Assembly: GCA_035620975.1 (NCBI GenBank)
Contig: DASPFV010000198.1
Span: forward strand, 1 to 37,648
Direction of reading: 5' to 3'
DNA length: 37,648 bases
Origin: DASPFV01 sp035620975
GTDB taxonomy: Bacteria > Acidobacteriota > Vicinamibacteria > Vicinamibacterales > 2-12-FULL-66-21
Positions 36,186 to 37,648 of this stretch are shown piece after piece. The first letter of the stretch is position 1; every line of letters starts with the position of its first letter. The notes under the pieces were generated by a model. That model was given only the letters and a program-made list of their open reading frames with translations. It was not told the DNA's origin and did not search any database. The translations under genes were made by a program, and so were the position numbers.

Positions 36186-37060
36186 CGCCGATCCTCGTCG
36201 GGAAGCATGATCCACCCCCGCCTGGGCGGGTTGTCGTCGAACCGCCAGCGCACGTGGCCGGAGCGGATGATCTCGAGATGAAGCCGGGAAGCAAGGTCGG
36301 CCGGCAGGTCACGGGCCGGCCATGATTCCCTGGTCGCGAGCTGCTCCATCGCGACGACCTCCAGCTGACCCTTCTGTATTTCGTGGACCTCCCACATGAG
36401 CGCGTAGCGGGGCGAGCCGCCGCCGGCCGGCGTGCCGCCGATCCACGACAGCATTTCCAGGAGATGCCTGGGCTTCACGTCCGGCGCGGCGTTGTCCGGC
36501 GCCTCCAGGGTGAAGGCCCGAACTCGCACCACGACGACAGGACAGTTCAGGAGGTTCCCGGGTTCCTGGACGGGTCGCGTCGCCAGCGCGATGCCGGCCC
36601 GGCCGAACCGGACCATGTGCGGGCCGAGCTGAACGGAGCCCTCCGGCATGCCGAAGGCAAAGCAGCCCATCGCCCGCCCCGCGGCGATGCCGTCCTCCGG
36701 TGAAAGGACAACGCAGAGGTCCCGCTGGAAGCTCTCGGCCGCATCGACGACCGCCTTGTAGGTGACGACATCCTGGGCGTATCGCGGCGCGATCATGTGC
36801 GTCGCGCCCATCGCCATGTTCGCCAGTGCGCATGCGGCAATCGGATCACGCTGGACGCCAAGACCCCGCTCGTACAGGGTCGCGAGTGCGTGGAAGGGCT
36901 CCGGATCCCACTGGATCAGCTGTTGCGCAAGCTCGACGACGACGGGATAGAGCAGGTCGGCGGCCTTCTCGTACTGCCCGGCCTGGTACGCGTCCGCCCA
37001 GGGTTGGGGTGACGGCTGGGCGGGGCCCGCTACGAGGATGGCGGCAAGGAGTACGAACAC
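36182..37060 (-). CDS. Exported Sel1-like repeat protein, uncharacterised
   Basis: The 292-residue protein starts at a GTG with an AGGAAAG site and has a signal peptide (MFVLLAAILVAGPAQPS). Residues 20-110 contain Sel1/TPR-like helical repeats (WADAYQAGQYEKAADLLYPVVVELAQQ in part, FHALATLYERGLGVQRDPIAACALANMAMG in part). The rest is a beta-rich region of unknown family (VQLGPHMVRFGRAGIAL, VVVVRVRAFTLEAP). It is coupled to the NTR-like gene downstream. No catalytic motif is seen. Sel1 repeats mediate protein contacts. Confidence 0.78.
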   Translation of the reverse strand: MFVLLAAILVAGPAQPSPQPWADAYQAGQYEKAADLLYPVVVELAQQLIQWDPEPFHALATLYERGLGVQRDPIAACALANMAMGATHMIAPRYAQDVVTYKAVVDAAESFQRDLCVVLSPEDGIAAGRAMGCFAFGMPEGSVQLGPHMVRFGRAGIALATRPVQEPGNLLNCPVVVVRVRAFTLEAPDNAAPDVKPRHLLEMLSWIGGTPAGGGSPRYALMWEVHEIQKGQLEVVAMEQLATRESWPARDLPADLASRLHLEIIRSGHVRWRFDDNPPRRGWIMLPDEDRR

Positions 37061-37384
37061 GAGGTGCTTTCCTGCAGCGGCAGTGCCACGGCGCAGACAG
37101 CCACAGACCTCCCCGGACGGTCAGCGCTGCTTACGAATCCGCAATGCCGCTGCCGATTTCTGGTACTCTGACGCGTTCGGGCCAAGGTCGGTCGGTACTC
37201 CGTTCCCGCTCACGGCGGACCAATGCCTGCCGCCGCGCCAGCGCGTACTCGCGAGGCCGGGCCCAGCGAGCAGAGCACGCGGTCATGATTCCTGGGACCT
37301 GCGACCACGAGACCTGCCAGATTCGCTGAAGCTGGCGGAGCAGACCTTCACTGCCCACGCCCGTCGGTTCCGAGGACCGGCAAA
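37061..37384. other. Gap between the Sel1-like gene and the right-edge gene
   Basis: About 324 bases with no gene or clear repeat. It should include the promoter of the Sel1-like/NTR-like pair on the minus strand and the end of the right-edge transcript. I cannot place either. Confidence 0.4.
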
Positions 37385-37648
37385 TCATGGCCGCACGGCC
37401 AGCGCGTAGGCATCGAAGTACTTCTGCAGGCCCGCCGCTGTGGAGTGGTACTGGTTCTCTCCGGCGAAGAAGTCCGCGACGACCTCGCGGGCCCGGGCGA
37501 GCTCGCGCAGCCGCGCCGGCGACTGTCGATGACGAGGATCGTCGAGCGTGAGGTCGAACAGTTCGAGAGCCCGTTCCAGCGCGCCGCGCGACAGCTCGTC
37601 GTTCCGCCCGGACCACCGGGCGGCACGGCTGACCTCGCTGCCGATGTT
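37385..37648 (-). CDS. Conserved hypothetical protein, 3' part, cut by window edge
   Basis: The visible last 87 residues include NIGSEVSRAARWSGRNDELS, then ALERALELFDLTLDDPRHRQ and LRELARAREVVADFFAGENQ, ending KYFDAYALAVRP. This helical pattern with RALELFDLTLDDPRHR recurs in a conserved bacterial and archaeal family that I associate loosely with HEPN-like/nucleotidyltransferase-partner proteins; the family name is uncertain. The stop at 37385 is firm, while the start is outside the window. Confidence 0.65.
   Translation of the reverse strand, partial: NIGSEVSRAARWSGRNDELSRGALERALELFDLTLDDPRHRQSPARLRELARAREVVADFFAGENQYHSTAAGLQKYFDAYALAVRP

Overview
The window is GC-rich throughout and every reading frame of most genes stays open in antisense, as expected of a high-GC genome. 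The gene families point to Acidobacteriota, probably a soil or sediment Vicinamibacteria-like lineage. The indicators are an orphan MacB/FtsX-type permease of the acidobacterial duplicated type (ADOP), a Tat-exported sugar-isomerase-like protein with Gly-rich inserts, LytS/LytTR systems, DUF4097 and DUF4139 proteins, and short envelope proteins of a kind I associate with that phylum. The assignment is inference from gene content. No rRNA, tRNA, CRISPR array or transposase gene was found.

Layout. 1-6260 is a minus-strand block: the 5' part of folK at the window edge, a ferritin-like protein and a DksA/TraR zinc-finger protein in one overlapping cluster, then an AIM24 protein, then a tesA-ybbA-ybbP-like esterase/ABC exporter operon behind a TATAAT box that suggests a leaderless mRNA. 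6346-15377 is a plus-strand block: a small conserved protein, a metallophosphoesterase, an L,D-transpeptidase with an M23 peptidase, an ECF sigma/anti-sigma/DUF4097 operon, a receiver-SpoIIE phosphatase, and a LytS/LytTR two-component pair. 15436-19888 (minus) holds a second LytTR regulator coupled to a PilT-like ATPase, then the orphan permease. 19987-24238 holds inorganic pyrophosphatase, a proline-rich exported protein, a SYLF protein, a HAMP-SpoIIE phosphatase and a small conserved protein.

24342-28328 (minus) is a second sigma/anti-sigma unit whose anti-sigma-like protein carries BNR/YCF48-type repeats, ending in a DUF4139 protein, plus a DUF1801 gene upstream. 28500-29110 (plus) is a membrane protein/XRE-regulator pair behind a promoter with three alternating TGTCAAG half-sites. 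29116-32660 (minus) carries a Tat-exported TIM-barrel protein and an ABC-2 exporter. The ATPase and permease of the exporter are separated by an approximately 165-bp element with near-perfect inverted ends, and a previously easy-to-miss 55-residue protein is coupled to the ATPase start. 32832-33997 (minus) is a GerW (YtfJ)/DUF2953 (YtfI) operon like that of spore-forming Firmicutes, with an extra 65-residue mini-GerW-like protein. The right end holds an exported RidA protein, a Sel1-like/NTR-like pair, and the 3' part of a conserved gene running off the window.

Taken together the region is dominated by envelope maintenance, export and signalling. Nearly every operon junction is an ATGA, GTGA or similar overlap, so translational coupling is the rule here. 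The points most worth following are the GerW/DUF2953/mini-GerW operon in a presumed non-sporulating organism, the inverted-repeat element inside the ABC operon with its microprotein, the LytS/LytTR cluster next to a PilT-type ATPase, and the TGTCAAG operator.
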